Shown here: positions 33,681 to 43,337 of the stretch, in pieces
How positions within the stretch are numbered: position 1 is the first letter of the stretch
Layout: each line of letters begins with the position of its first letter
Source of the DNA: an uncultured Bradyrhizobium sp.
GTDB taxonomy: Bacteria > Pseudomonadota > Alphaproteobacteria > Rhizobiales > Xanthobacteraceae
NCBI RefSeq assembly: GCF_936928535.1
Contig: NZ_CAKZHY010000098.1
Coordinates: 124,001 to 188,000 of the forward strand
Reading direction: 5' to 3'
Length of the DNA: 64,000 nucleotides
Made by a program: the position numbers and the translations under genes
Notes under the pieces: generated by a model
Told to the model about the DNA's origin: nothing
What the model saw: only the letters and a program-made list of their open reading frames with translations
Database searches by the model: none

Positions 33681-36600
33681 TCACGAACACCCCGTCGTGC
33701 TGCCGCACGTATCGCACTTCATGCACGTGCCGTTCCGCACCAGCGTGAAGTTGCCGCACTCGCTGCACATCTCGCCTTCGTAGCCCTTGGCCTTGGCTTC
33801 CGCGCGGCGCTCTGCCTTGGTGGGGACCGCAGTCGTTGCGGCGCTGCCGGCCTTGCTCCACTGGAGCGCCTCGAGCTTCTCCGTGGGGGAGAGGTCGTGC
33901 TGCGCTTCCTGCTTCAGGGCGACGGCGCCTTCGATGGCATCGCCGACGCGGGCAGATGTGCCGTGGGCGAGGGCCGTGACCTTGCTGCCGCCTGATGGCG
34001 CGCTGTCGTTGCCTTGCGCGATCGCGGCGCTGCCACCGCGCATCACGACGAGGTTGTCGGTCCGCGAGCGGGTGAGGCCGCGCGAGACCAGCTTGGTCGC
34101 GTGGTGGGTTTCGTCAGGCTCCTTGCCTTCCTCGACGCCCTTGCCGAGCGCGTCAAAGCCCGTCTCGTTGGGATCGACATGGGCGAGATCGAAGCGCGAC
34201 ATGTAGCTCACCGCGAGCTCGCGGAAGACGTAGTCGAGGATCGAGGTCGCGTACTTGATGCTGTCGTTGCCCTGCACGGGGCCCGCCGGCTCGAAGCGGG
34301 TGAAGGTGAAGGCGTCGACATATTCGTCGAGCGGCACGCCGTATTGCAGGCCGAGCGACACCGCGATGGCGAAGTTGTTGATGAAGGAGCGGAGCGCCGC
34401 GCCTTCCTTGTGCATGTCGATGAAGATCTCGCCGAGACGGCCGTCGTCGTATTCGCCGGTGCGCAAGTAAACCTTGTGGCCGCCGACGACCGCCTTCTGG
34501 GTGTAGCCCTTGCGACGATCCGGCATCTTCTCGCGCTCGCGCATCACGATGATGCGCTCGACCAGCTTCTCGACGATCTTCTCCGAGACCTGGGCGGCAC
34601 GCGCCGCCATCGGCTTCTCGTAGAGCGTCTCGACCGCATCGTCCTCGTCCTCGTCATCGCTGATGAGCTGGGAGTTGAGCGGCTGGGAGAGCTTGGAGCC
34701 GTCGCGATAGAGCGCGTTGGCCTTCAGTGCCAGCTTCCACGACAGCATGTAGGCGGACTTGCAGTCCTCCACCGTGGCGTCGTTCGGCATGTTGATGGTC
34801 TTGGAGATCGCACCCGAGATGAAGGGCTGGGCGGCGGCCATCATGCGGATGTGGCTCTCGACCGACAGATAGCGCTTGCCGATCTTGCCGCAGGGATTGG
34901 CGCAGTCGAACACCGGGTAGTGTTCGGCCTTCAGGTGCGGAGCACCTTCCACCGTCATCGCGCCGCAGATGTGGACGTTGGCCGCCTCGATCTCGCGCTT
35001 GGTGAAGCCCACGGCCTGGAGCAGGTCGAAGCCGGGAGCCGCGATGGCTTCAGCACCGATGCCGAGCTGGTCGCGGATGAAGTCTTCGCCAAAGGTCCAC
35101 TTGTTGAAGGCGAACTTGATGTCGAAGGCGGTCGGCAGGGCCTTCTCGACTTTTGCAATCGCCTCATCGGTGAAGCCCTTCGACTTCAAGGTCGAGGCGT
35201 TGATGCCGGGGGCGTTGGAGAGCGAGCCGTGGCCGACGGCGTAGGCCTCGATCTCCGCGATCTCGCTCTCGCGATAGCCGAGCGCGCGCAGCGCTGCGGG
35301 GACCGCACGGTTGATGATCTTGAAGTAGCCGCCGCCGGCGAGCTTCTTGAACTTCACCAGCGCGAAATCAGGCTCGATGCCGGTGGTGTCGCAATCCATG
35401 ACGAGGCCGATCGTGCCGGTGGGCGCGATGACCGTGGTCTGGGCGTTGCGATAGCCGTGCTGTTCGCCGAGCGCGAGCGCCGCATCCCAGGCCGCCTTGG
35501 CATGGGCGACGATGTCCTGTTGCGGGCACGAGGCGTGGTCGAGCGGCACCGGGTTGACGGAGAGCGCCTCGTAACCGCCAGGCTCGCCATGCGCGGCGCG
35601 GCGGTGGTTGCGGATGACGCGCAGCATGTGCGCGGCGTTCTTCTTGTAGCCGGGGAAGGTGCCGAGCTCGGCCGCCATCTCGGCCGAGGTCTTGTAGGTG
35701 ATGCCGGTCATCACAGCGGTCAGCGCGCCGCAGAGCGCACGGCCTTCCTTGCTGTCATAGGACAGGCCCATGGTCATCAGGAGGCCGCCGATATTGGCGT
35801 AGCCGAGGCCGAGCGTGCGGAACTCGTAGGAGAGCTCGGCGATCGCGCGCGAGGGGAACTGCGCCATCATGACGGAGATTTCGAGCACGATGGTCCAGAG
35901 CTGGCAGAGGTGCTCATAGCCGGTGACGTCGAACTGCTTGGTCTCGGTGTTGTAGAAGGTCAGCAGGTTCGCGGAGGCGAGGTTGCACGCGGTGTCGTCG
36001 AGGAACATGTATTCCGAGCACGGATTCGACGCGCGGATGTCGCCGGACGCCTTGCAGGTGTGCCAGTCGTTCATGGTGGTGTTGAAGTGCAGGCCAGGGT
36101 CGGCCGACGCCCAGGCGGCGTAGCCAATTTTTTCCCAGAGGTCGCGCGCCTTCAGCGTCTTCGTCACCTTCTTGGAGATGCGGGCGTTCAGATTCCAGTC
36201 GCCATCGGTCTCGACGGCGCGGAGGAAATCGTCCTTCAGCGAGACCGAGTTGTTGGAGTTCTGGCCGGAGACCGTGAGATAGGCTTCGCTATCCCAGTCG
36301 GTGTCGTAGGTGTCGAACTGGATGTCCTTGTAGCCTTGCTTGGCGAACTGGATGACCCGCTTGATGTAGTTGTCGGGCACCAGCGAGCGACGAGCCAGCT
36401 TGATTTCCCGACGGAGCGCCGGGTTCTTCTCGGGGTCGAAGCAATCATCGCCCGAGCCTTCGCAGTTCACGCAGGCCTTCAGAACCGCCTTGAGGTGCTT
36501 CTGGTTGATCTTGGAGCCGGTGACGAGGGCGGCGACCTTCTGCTCCTCCTTCACCTTCCAGTCGATATAGGTCTCGATGTCAGGATGATCGACGTCGACG

Positions 36601-37445
36601 ACGACCATCTTGGCGGCGCGGCGCGTGGTGCCGCCCGACTTGATCGCACCCGCTGCGCGGTCGCCGATCTTGAGGAAGCTCATCAGGCCGGACGAGCGGC
36701 CCCCACCCGACAGCCTCTCGCCTTCGCCGCGCAGGCGCGAGAAGTTGGAGCCGGTGCCGGAGCCATACTTGAACAGGCGGGCTTCGCGGACCCAGAGGTC
36801 CATGATGCCGCCCTCGTTGACGAGATCGTCACCGACGCCCTGGATGAAGCAGGCGTGCGGCTGCGGATGCTCGTAGGAGGATTTCGAGCGGGTCAGCTTG
36901 CCGGTGAAGGGGTCGACGTAATAATGGCCCTGGCCGGGACCGTCGATGCCATAGGCCCAATGAAGACCGGTGTTGAACCATTGCGGCGAGTTCGGCGCGA
37001 CCATCTGCATGGCGAGCATGTAGCGGAGCTCGTCATAGAACGCCTGGGCGTCCTCGTCGGACGAGAAGTACTTGCCCTTCCAGCCCCAATAGGTCCAGCA
37101 GCCGGCGAGGCGGTCGAACACCTGTTTTGCACTGAGCTCGCTGACGAAACGCTCTTTCTCGGGCAGAGCGGCGAGGGCTTCGGTATCCGGGACCGAGCGC
37201 CACAGGAAGGAGGGGACGGATTCCTCCTCGACCTTCTTCAGGCGCGCGGCAACGCCGGCTTTACGGAAATACTTCTGGGCGAGCACGTCGGAGGCGACCT
37301 GCGACCATTCGGCCGGGACCTCGACGCCGTCCATTTTGAACACGACCGAGCCGTCGGGATTCCTGATCTCCGACGTGGTCAGGCGGAATTCGATTCCCGC
37401 ATAAGGTGACTGTCCTACCGTGGTGTGGCGCCGCTCAATCCGCAT
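33681..37445 (-). CDS. nrdJ: Vitamin B12-dependent (class II) ribonucleotide reductase
   Basis: A 1254-residue enzyme of the long alphaproteobacterial NrdJ type. Visible marks: MQMVAPNSPQWFNTG, CFIQGVGDDLVNEGGIMDLW, the effector/substrate region FKYGSGTGSNFSRLRG, the catalytic loop NPCSEYMFLDDTACNLASANL and GTIGLVMDCDTTGIEPD. The C-terminal zinc ribbon is CSECGNFTLVRNGTCMKCDT then CGSTTGC, and its last cysteines can reduce the active site. It converts ribonucleotides to deoxyribonucleotides with adenosylcobalamin and no oxygen requirement. It stands alone with a long upstream region. Confidence 0.96.
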   Translation of the reverse strand: MRIERRHTTVGQSPYAGIEFRLTTSEIRNPDGSVVFKMDGVEVPAEWSQVASDVLAQKYFRKAGVAARLKKVEEESVPSFLWRSVPDTEALAALPEKERFVSELSAKQVFDRLAGCWTYWGWKGKYFSSDEDAQAFYDELRYMLAMQMVAPNSPQWFNTGLHWAYGIDGPGQGHYYVDPFTGKLTRSKSSYEHPQPHACFIQGVGDDLVNEGGIMDLWVREARLFKYGSGTGSNFSRLRGEGERLSGGGRSSGLMSFLKIGDRAAGAIKSGGTTRRAAKMVVVDVDHPDIETYIDWKVKEEQKVAALVTGSKINQKHLKAVLKACVNCEGSGDDCFDPEKNPALRREIKLARRSLVPDNYIKRVIQFAKQGYKDIQFDTYDTDWDSEAYLTVSGQNSNNSVSLKDDFLRAVETDGDWNLNARISKKVTKTLKARDLWEKIGYAAWASADPGLHFNTTMNDWHTCKASGDIRASNPCSEYMFLDDTACNLASANLLTFYNTETKQFDVTGYEHLCQLWTIVLEISVMMAQFPSRAIAELSYEFRTLGLGYANIGGLLMTMGLSYDSKEGRALCGALTAVMTGITYKTSAEMAAELGTFPGYKKNAAHMLRVIRNHRRAAHGEPGGYEALSVNPVPLDHASCPQQDIVAHAKAAWDAALALGEQHGYRNAQTTVIAPTGTIGLVMDCDTTGIEPDFALVKFKKLAGGGYFKIINRAVPAALRALGYRESEIAEIEAYAVGHGSLSNAPGINASTLKSKGFTDEAIAKVEKALPTAFDIKFAFNKWTFGEDFIRDQLGIGAEAIAAPGFDLLQAVGFTKREIEAANVHICGAMTVEGAPHLKAEHYPVFDCANPCGKIGKRYLSVESHIRMMAAAQPFISGAISKTINMPNDATVEDCKSAYMLSWKLALKANALYRDGSKLSQPLNSQLISDDEDEDDAVETLYEKPMAARAAQVSEKIVEKLVERIIVMREREKMPDRRKGYTQKAVVGGHKVYLRTGEYDDGRLGEIFIDMHKEGAALRSFINNFAIAVSLGLQYGVPLDEYVDAFTFTRFEPAGPVQGNDSIKYATSILDYVFRELAVSYMSRFDLAHVDPNETGFDALGKGVEEGKEPDETHHATKLVSRGLTRSRTDNLVVMRGGSAAIAQGNDSAPSGGSKVTALAHGTSARVGDAIEGAVALKQEAQHDLSPTEKLEALQWSKAGSAATTAVPTKAERRAEAKAKGYEGEMCSECGNFTLVRNGTCMKCDTCGSTTGCS

Positions 37446-38215
37446 GGTCTTGCCCCGTCCTATTCTTTTGACCTGTCAGCCCCTCGTTGAGGGCGTCCGG
37501 GTCGACATTTCGTTTCGCGTTTCCTTCAGGGCCTCATCAGCCCCTGGCACCGCAGTTCAGCCGGTGGATCCGGCCCAGTTTCTCCCGACGTGATTCTTCG
37601 ATGCGTGCATCGATCATCCCGCCGGCATGTCCAGACCCATCCGCCCCCCAAGGGGATGCGCCCGACATGCGTTCAAACGCCCCACGCCGTCACAACGTCT
37701 ACTGTTGCCATCCGAGCCTGTTGCCGGCCCGTTCTGGCGCCGAAAAATCCGCCTATCGAGGGCAGACAAGCCCTCATCCCGCTGCCTTCGTCTGGCTTGG
37801 CGGAGTGCAGTTATGCGGACCCTTTGGGGGAGTGCCGGCGGGACGCAAACTCACTCGCGCCGAACGGTCCGAAAGCTAGGACTCTCCGCTGCGCCCGTCA
37901 AGAACTAGTGCGGGTTCCTGAATCAAATACTAAATATGGTGGATTATGGGGGATAACAGGGGGCGATGCCCGCTCCTGTGTTGAGCCAAGTATCAGTGAG
38001 TCCTCAGGGATTCCCAACCGAAAAAATTTGCATCCCGAGATGTTCCGGACGCTTCATCCCGCTGTTCACAGGGCAGCTATATTTTTGGCCGATGGGATTG
38101 CGTCAGCGGGACTCACGTAGTGGTACGGAAGATGAGGGCAGGCATGCCCGCCGGGGTGGTGGTGTGAGGTGCGAATCCGCGCCAAGCTGACCTCTGATTT
38201 TGCCGGACTGCCCTC
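37446..38215. promoter_or_regulatory. Long nrdJ upstream region with candidate promoter and leader
   Basis: The 770 bases before nrdJ hold no solid gene. On the minus strand TTGACG (37901-37896) and TAGCTT (37878-37873), 17 bases apart, could be the nrdJ promoter, giving a leader of about 420 bases. The leader is dense in GC hairpins, for instance GAGGGCTTGTCTGCCCTC (37759-37776) and GCCGGATCCACCGGC (37564-37578). An RNA control element such as a cobalamin riboswitch is plausible, but I did not recognise a clean B12 box. A 24-codon frame from GTG (37550-37476) lies just before nrdJ. Confidence 0.4.
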
Positions 38216-39112
38216 ATGCTTGATTCGACTCGCCGGGATACGCGACCGCGTATCGCCCCGGCCGGCCTGATGTTCCTCGCGATCACCTCGATCGGCTGGG
38301 GATTCAACTGGCCGGTGACCAAATTCCTGATTGGCGAGCTGCCGCCGCTGACGCTGCGCGGCGTCACCGGCGTGCTCGGCGCCGTGCTGCTGGCGCTGCT
38401 CGCGCTGGTGCGCGGCGACAGCCTGAAGGTCGCACGCGCGATCTGGCCGCGGCTGCTGACGGCCGCCATCCTCAACGTCACCGGCTGGATGGTGCTGATG
38501 GGGCTGGCGCTGCTCTGGCTGCCGGCGAGCGAGGCGGCGCTGATCGCCTACACCATGCCGGTCTGGGCCTCGCTGATCGCCTGGCCGGTGCTCGGGGAGC
38601 GGCCGACGGTGTTGCGCACGCTTGGGCTGGTAATGGCCTTCGCCGGCCTCGCCTCGATTATGGGCGGCAACGGCATCGCCGCCAGCGCCGAGAAGGCGCC
38701 CGGCATCATCATGGCGCTGTGCGGCGCGCTCGGCTTTGCCATCGGCACGGTATTCTCGAAGAAATACCCGATCCATTTGCCACCGATCGCGGCTGCGGCC
38801 TGGCAGATCGGCATCGGTTGCCTGCCGATCTCGATCGTCGGCCTTTTGGTCGAGACCTCGCATCTGGACAAGGTGACGCCGGTCGGCTGGTGGCTGCTGC
38901 TCTATTCGACCGTGGTGCAGTTCTGCATCGCCTATGTCAGCTGGTTTGCGGCGCTCGCCCGCCTGCCGGCCTCGGTCGCGGCGATCGGCACGATGGCGGT
39001 GCCCGTCATCGGCGTCGTCGCCTCCGCGATCGCGCTGCACGAGCCGCTGGGGCCGGGCCAGATCGCGTCGCTGATCTTCACGCTGGCGGCGGTGGTGCTG
39101 GCGACGCGCTAG
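38216..39112 (+). CDS. DMT-superfamily (EamA) transporter
   Basis: A 298-residue inner-membrane protein with ten predicted helices and two EamA repeats. AITSIGWGFNWPVTKFLIGELPP opens repeat 1, which ends in YTMPVWASLIAWPVLGERP; MALCGALGFAIGTVFSKKY opens repeat 2. A metabolite or amino-acid exporter is likely. Its last 35 bases overlap the 3' end of the convergent histidine kinase gene. Confidence 0.88.
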   Translation: MLDSTRRDTRPRIAPAGLMFLAITSIGWGFNWPVTKFLIGELPPLTLRGVTGVLGAVLLALLALVRGDSLKVARAIWPRLLTAAILNVTGWMVLMGLALLWLPASEAALIAYTMPVWASLIAWPVLGERPTVLRTLGLVMAFAGLASIMGGNGIAASAEKAPGIIMALCGALGFAIGTVFSKKYPIHLPPIAAAAWQIGIGCLPISIVGLLVETSHLDKVTPVGWWLLLYSTVVQFCIAYVSWFAALARLPASVAAIGTMAVPVIGVVASAIALHEPLGPGQIASLIFTLAAVVLATR

Positions 39113-41354
39113 CGCCGCCCCCCAGCGCCTTGCGGATCATCTCGGCGAGCTGGTTGCGGCGGTATGGTTTGGTCAGCAGCATCACGCCGTCATCGAGCTT
39201 GCCGTGGTGGACGATGGCGTTGTCGGTGTAGCCGGAGGTGTAGAGCACCTTCACACCCGGCCGGCGCCTGGCGATCTCGTCGGCGAGCTCGCGGCCGCTC
39301 ATGCCGCCGGGGATGACGACGTCGGTGAAGAGCAGGTCGAATTCCTGGCCGGCCTCGATCATCTGCAGCGCGGCCTTGCTGTCGCCCGCGGCCACCGTCT
39401 TGTAGCCCAGGCTCTGGAGCTGCGCGGTTACGAAATTGCGCACCAGCGTATCGTCTTCGACAATGAAGATGGTCTCGGCGCCGCCTTCGGCCTGGGGCGT
39501 TGCGGTGGCCGTGGCGACGCCGGGGCCTTCGCCCGGCGGCAGATAGAGCTTGATCGTGGTGCCGTGGCCTTCCTCGCTGTAGATCTTGATGTGGCCGCCG
39601 GATTGCTTGACGAAGCCGTAAACCATGGAGAGGCCGAGACCTGAACCCTTGCCGACCTCCTTGGTGGTGAAGAACGGCTCGAACGCCTTTTCCTGGACGC
39701 TCTGCGCCATGCCGGTCCCGGTGTCGCTGACGGCGAGCATCACGTAAGGGCCGGGCCGTACGTCGGCATTGGATTGCGCATAGGCATCGTCCAGCACGAC
39801 CCGGTGGGTTTCGAGCAGCAGCTTGCCGCCGTTCGGCATCGCGTCGCGGGCGTTGATCGCCATGTTGAGCACGGCATTGGCGAGGCGCGACGGGTCGATA
39901 TGCGCCGTCATCGGTCCCTGTTCCAGAACCGTCTCGATCTGGATCTGCTCGCCGAGGGTGGGGCGCAACAGCTTTGCGATGTCGGCGATGGCCGCATTGA
40001 TCTCGACGTCATGCGGCTGCAGCGGCTGTTTTCGCGCGAAGGCCAGCAGGTGCTGAATCAGTTCTGCACAGCGCTCGGCGGCGTCGTCGATCAGGCGCGC
40101 GGTGCGCTGCAGCTCGGGCTGCTCCTTCAGGCTCGCCACCAGCGTCTCGGTATTGCCTGATATGACGGTCAGCATGTTGTTGAAGTCGTGGGCGACGCCG
40201 CCGGTCAGTTTGCCGATCGCATCCAGCTTCTGCGACTGCTGCAGCTGCCGCTCGGTCTCGCGCGAGGCGGTTGCGTCGTGATAGACCAGCACGGCGCCGG
40301 AGATGTTGCCTTGCCCGTCGCGCATCGGCCGGCCGCTGACCATCAGATGGCGCGCATTGTTGCCACTGTGCGGGCGGACGATCATCTCGAGATCTTCGAA
40401 CGCGTCGCCGCGCAGCACGCGCACCGAGGGCAGTTCATCGGACTTGAGCGGCGTGACACCGTCGCCGTGGAACACGTCGGACAGCGCGCGGAGATTGCCA
40501 AGGCTCATGCCGGCCCGATGCAGCAGCATGCGCTCGGCTGCCGGATTGGACAGCAGCACGGTGCTCTCGGCGTCGATCACCAGCACGGCCTCTGCCATGC
40601 TGCGGAACGTGCTTTGGAGCACGTTGACCGACAGCCGCAACTCGTCATGGGCGGTGACGAGGTGCTCGGTGCGTTCGGCAACGGCAGCTTCGAGCGCCTC
40701 CTTGGCGGCCTGGGTCTCGTGCAGCGAGCTCGTGAGCGCGACCTGGGTGCGCTGGCTCTCGCGCATCACCATGAGCACCAGCAGCAGGATCACCAGGGCG
40801 CCGGCGACGTCGATGCCGAGCAGCACGATGCCGGTGCGGCGCGAATCCTGCGACCGCGCGCTGAGCAATCGCTCTTCGCCGGCACTCAGCCGGTCGAGAT
40901 TGCCCATCACCGTGTCCATCAGGCCGCGGCCTTCGGCCTTGCCGTTGAGCGCGGCAATGCCCGCCGCATCGTTTCCGGCGCGCAGGCGCATGGCCTCGGC
41001 GGCGACCTCGATCCGGCGCAACACCAGCGGCTCGGTGCTCTCCAGCAGCGCGATCTGATCGGGATTGTCGCGCAAGCCGCGCTTGAGCTCGGCGAGGGCG
41101 GGCGCGATCTGGCCGTGCGCCGTCTGGAATTCGTCGTTGAAGCTCGAACTCCGGTAGATCTCGTAGCCGCGCGCAGCGCTTTCGGCGTTGCGGATCAGGG
41201 CGCGCAGATCCGAGATCTTCTTCAGCACCCCAACGGTGTGACTGACCCAGGCGGTATCCGACCGCGACTTGACGTCGAGGCCGATCGAGGCGGCGGTGAT
41301 GAGCAGGAGAACGGCAAGTCCAGCACCGAGAATGACGCGCTGCGAGGAGTTCAA
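39078..41354 (-). CDS. CHASE3-type hybrid histidine kinase with receiver
   Basis: About 758 residues. I favour the TTG at 41354, which overlaps the stop of the upstream receiver gene (TTGA) and follows AAGAGG; ATG 41399 is also in frame but would overlap that gene by 49 bases. Order: TM1 (VILGAGLAVLLLITAASIGLD), periplasmic CHASE3-like helical domain (DLRALIRNAESAARGYEIYR), TM2 (GIVLLGIDVAGALVILLLVLMV), coiled coil, PAS, HisKA (GGVAHDFNN), HATPase_c (DTGTGM, GSGLGLSMV) and receiver (LLFTDVVIPGG). It is translationally coupled to the receiver protein, which it probably phosphorylates. Confidence 0.9.
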   Translation of the reverse strand: MNSSQRVILGAGLAVLLLITAASIGLDVKSRSDTAWVSHTVGVLKKISDLRALIRNAESAARGYEIYRSSSFNDEFQTAHGQIAPALAELKRGLRDNPDQIALLESTEPLVLRRIEVAAEAMRLRAGNDAAGIAALNGKAEGRGLMDTVMGNLDRLSAGEERLLSARSQDSRRTGIVLLGIDVAGALVILLLVLMVMRESQRTQVALTSSLHETQAAKEALEAAVAERTEHLVTAHDELRLSVNVLQSTFRSMAEAVLVIDAESTVLLSNPAAERMLLHRAGMSLGNLRALSDVFHGDGVTPLKSDELPSVRVLRGDAFEDLEMIVRPHSGNNARHLMVSGRPMRDGQGNISGAVLVYHDATASRETERQLQQSQKLDAIGKLTGGVAHDFNNMLTVISGNTETLVASLKEQPELQRTARLIDDAAERCAELIQHLLAFARKQPLQPHDVEINAAIADIAKLLRPTLGEQIQIETVLEQGPMTAHIDPSRLANAVLNMAINARDAMPNGGKLLLETHRVVLDDAYAQSNADVRPGPYVMLAVSDTGTGMAQSVQEKAFEPFFTTKEVGKGSGLGLSMVYGFVKQSGGHIKIYSEEGHGTTIKLYLPPGEGPGVATATATPQAEGGAETIFIVEDDTLVRNFVTAQLQSLGYKTVAAGDSKAALQMIEAGQEFDLLFTDVVIPGGMSGRELADEIARRRPGVKVLYTSGYTDNAIVHHGKLDDGVMLLTKPYRRNQLAEMIRKALGGGASASPAPPPPA

Positions 41355-41764
41355 GGGGCCTCTTTCTGGTCCTTCGGCGGCGCGCTCTGGCCGAGGCATT
41401 CCCGGATCGTAGTCAGCAGCGTTTCGGGCGTGAAGGGCTTGCGCAGGCAGCGCATCGCGCCGAGCTCGAGCGCCATGCGCAGGAAGTCCGGGGAGGGCGA
41501 GGCTGAAGAGGCGAAGGCGTAGCCTGACATGGCGATCAACGGAATCGCGGGAGCACGTTCGTGAAAGATGCGGATGGATTCAAAGCCGCGCATATGAGGC
41601 ATGAAGATATCGACCAGCATCACGTCGAACGTCTGCGCCTCCAGCGCAGCAAGCCCCGTTTCGCCGCCGTCGGTCAACGTGACGTCGAAGCCCTGACGCA
41701 GGAGGAGGACCTCGATGGTCGCGCCAACCATCGGATCGTCATCGACCACGAGAATACGCGGCAT
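41351..41764 (-). CDS. Single-domain response regulator
   Basis: A 137-residue receiver: the acidic pair in ILVVDDDPMVG, phospho-Asp52 in VMLVDIFMPHM, the conserved Ser/Thr near IAMSGYA and Lys in CLRKPFTPETLL. There is no output domain, so it acts through protein contacts or in a phosphorelay. The downstream hybrid kinase begins at its stop codon, so the two form an operon. Confidence 0.92.
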   Translation of the reverse strand: MPRILVVDDDPMVGATIEVLLLRQGFDVTLTDGGETGLAALEAQTFDVMLVDIFMPHMRGFESIRIFHERAPAIPLIAMSGYAFASSASPSPDFLRMALELGAMRCLRKPFTPETLLTTIRECLGQSAPPKDQKEAP

Positions 41765-42097
41765 GACCTTTCCCAGTAGATCGAAGTCCCCACAGCGATT
41801 GGTGATATAGGCGAATCGTGCGCCGGGTCAATTTTGGATTGGGCCGAAATGGATATGCACGGAGCAATGCATAGCGCCCCTGCGAGTTCCTGACGTCTGC
41901 AGGTGAATTCCATCGGATTTCAATGACAGGTTGAGGCAAATGCGCGCGATCGGCGAAAGCTGTTTCGTGAGATTCTATTCGCCTGAGGCCTGCATGAGGA
42001 GACTGCAAGATCTACGGTGGTCGTCCTTGTTGCCCAACAAGACGGAGGGCGGCACCGATCATCGGCGCCGCCCTTGAATGATTGATGTCAGGTCGCG
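41765..42097. other. Intergenic region with a hairpin
   Basis: No gene was found in 333 bases. A hairpin at 42047-42073 (GGGCGGCACCGAT and ATCGGCGCCGCCC) lies 25 bases beyond the stop of the Gly/His-rich gene and may end its transcript. The rest should include the promoter of the receiver-kinase operon, without recognisable boxes. Confidence 0.4.
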
Positions 42098-42682
42098 TTA
42101 CGGGCAGGGATGGCGCAGGCCGTCATAGCCGAGATAGGTGCCGGACGCCGGGTCGTAGGACCGATAGCGCTGGGCGCAATAGGCCGACGAATCGCCACCG
42201 GAGTCGGGCACCACGGCGACGGACCCACCGTCGTCATAATAGCCGTTGTCATAGTAGGAATCGTCGTAATACGGGGCGCCGTAATAGGCATATGAGCCAA
42301 GGCCGCCGATCGCGGCCCCTGCCGCCAAGCCCGGCCAGAAGCCGCCACCGTGATGGTGGTGCCAACCGCCGTTCCAGTTGCCGCCGCCGCCGTGCCAGTT
42401 GCCGCCGCCATTCCAATGGCCGCCGGTCGCCGCGAAGGTGCGGTTACCGCCGTTGAAGGTGGCTCCGCCGCTCGGGCGCACCGCTGCGCCGGCCGCGAAA
42501 TTGCCGCCGCCGCCACCGATCCGGGCGCCGCCAAAGTTGCCGCCGCCGAAGTGGCCGCCGCCACCACTGAAATGGCCGCCGCCACCGCCGAAATGACCGC
42601 CATGGCCCTGGGCGAAGCTCGGGGTCGCCACCGGAAGAAGCGCCAGGGATGCCGCGACGCTCAATACTTTCAGACTTGTCAT
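42098..42682 (-). CDS. Exported Gly/His-rich BA14K-like protein
   Basis: A 194-residue protein from ATG 42682, with AAAGGAG upstream. After a signal peptide (LSVAASLALLPVATPSFA) come Gly/His repeats of the form GGGGGHFSGGGGHFGGGNFGG, a short hydrophobic stretch (FWPGLAAGAAIGGLGSYAYY), a Tyr/Asp-rich part and the C-terminal motif YCAQRYRSYDPASGTYLGYD. The end matches BA14K-type proteins, first seen as Brucella immunoreactive antigens. It is probably envelope-associated, and the His clusters could bind metal. Confidence 0.82.
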   Translation of the reverse strand: MTSLKVLSVAASLALLPVATPSFAQGHGGHFGGGGGHFSGGGGHFGGGNFGGARIGGGGGNFAAGAAVRPSGGATFNGGNRTFAATGGHWNGGGNWHGGGGNWNGGWHHHHGGGFWPGLAAGAAIGGLGSYAYYGAPYYDDSYYDNGYYDDGGSVAVVPDSGGDSSAYCAQRYRSYDPASGTYLGYDGLRHPCP

Positions 42683-42929
42683 GATCAAACTCCTTTCCCG
42701 GGAGCCAACCCCATCGAGATGTGCTGGTTCCTGGGATCACACTGGTTTGCGCATGAGGTGAACATTTCCACCTCGTCGCTGTACCCGGGATGAACGGATC
42801 GCGTCTGATTTGCGGCAGCCGTAGCGAGCCCCGGTCACCGCAATCGGGCTGGGCACCGTCGCGCCTGCCGAACTGGACATTTGGCCGTCCGGATGGCATC
42901 AGGACCCCACGAAGCAGGGCCCTTGCCGC

Positions 42930-43337
42930 ATGAAACAATTCTTCCTGAAGCTCTTCACCTGGTGGAACGGCCAGACCTTTGGCACGCAACTCTGGACTTC
43001 CAGGTTCGGGGAGTTGGTCGGCCAGGACGAGCAGGGCAACCGCTACTACCGCACCGCCGGCGGCAAGATCGACCCGACACTCGGCTTCGAGCGGCGCTGG
43101 GTGATCTACAACGGCTATGCGGAAGCGAGCCGCATTCCGACGGGCTGGCACGGCTGGATGCATCACGTCGTCGATGTGCCGCCGACCGAGGAGAACTACC
43201 AGCCGCGCGAGTGGCAAAAGCCGCACCAACCGAACCCGACCGGCACGGCGAAAGCCTACCGGCCTCCGGGCTCGACGCTGGCGAGTGGCAAGCGCCCGAA
43301 GGCGACCGGCGACTACCAGCCCTGGACGCCTAGCTAG
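42930..43337 (+). CDS. NDUFA12-family NADH:ubiquinone oxidoreductase accessory subunit
   Basis: A 135-residue protein with the B17.2/NDUFA12 pattern: FFLKLFTWWNGQTFGTQLWT, VGQDEQGNRYYR, RRWVIYNGYAEASRIPTGWH, WHGWMHH and the proline-rich tail NPTGTAKAYRPPGS. In alphaproteobacteria and mitochondria it is an accessory subunit on the matrix/cytoplasmic arm of complex I. It is typically encoded away from the nuo operon, as here. A firm alphaproteobacterial marker. Confidence 0.93.
   Translation: MKQFFLKLFTWWNGQTFGTQLWTSRFGELVGQDEQGNRYYRTAGGKIDPTLGFERRWVIYNGYAEASRIPTGWHGWMHHVVDVPPTEENYQPREWQKPHQPNPTGTAKAYRPPGSTLASGKRPKATGDYQPWTPS

Noticed and set aside
34014..37409. 1131-codon plus-strand frame antisense to nrdJ
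   Set aside because: It is the mirror of nrdJ codon bias; no domain is recognisable.
37476..37550. CTGATGAG ... CGAAAC in the nrdJ leader resembles a hammerhead ribozyme core
   Set aside because: The bases between the two boxes cannot form stem II, and the same bases read as a plausible 24-codon frame.
37925..37940. A/T-rich 16-mer upstream of the nrdJ promoter resembling an NrdR box
   Set aside because: It matches the NrdR palindrome at only about nine of sixteen positions and has no tandem partner.
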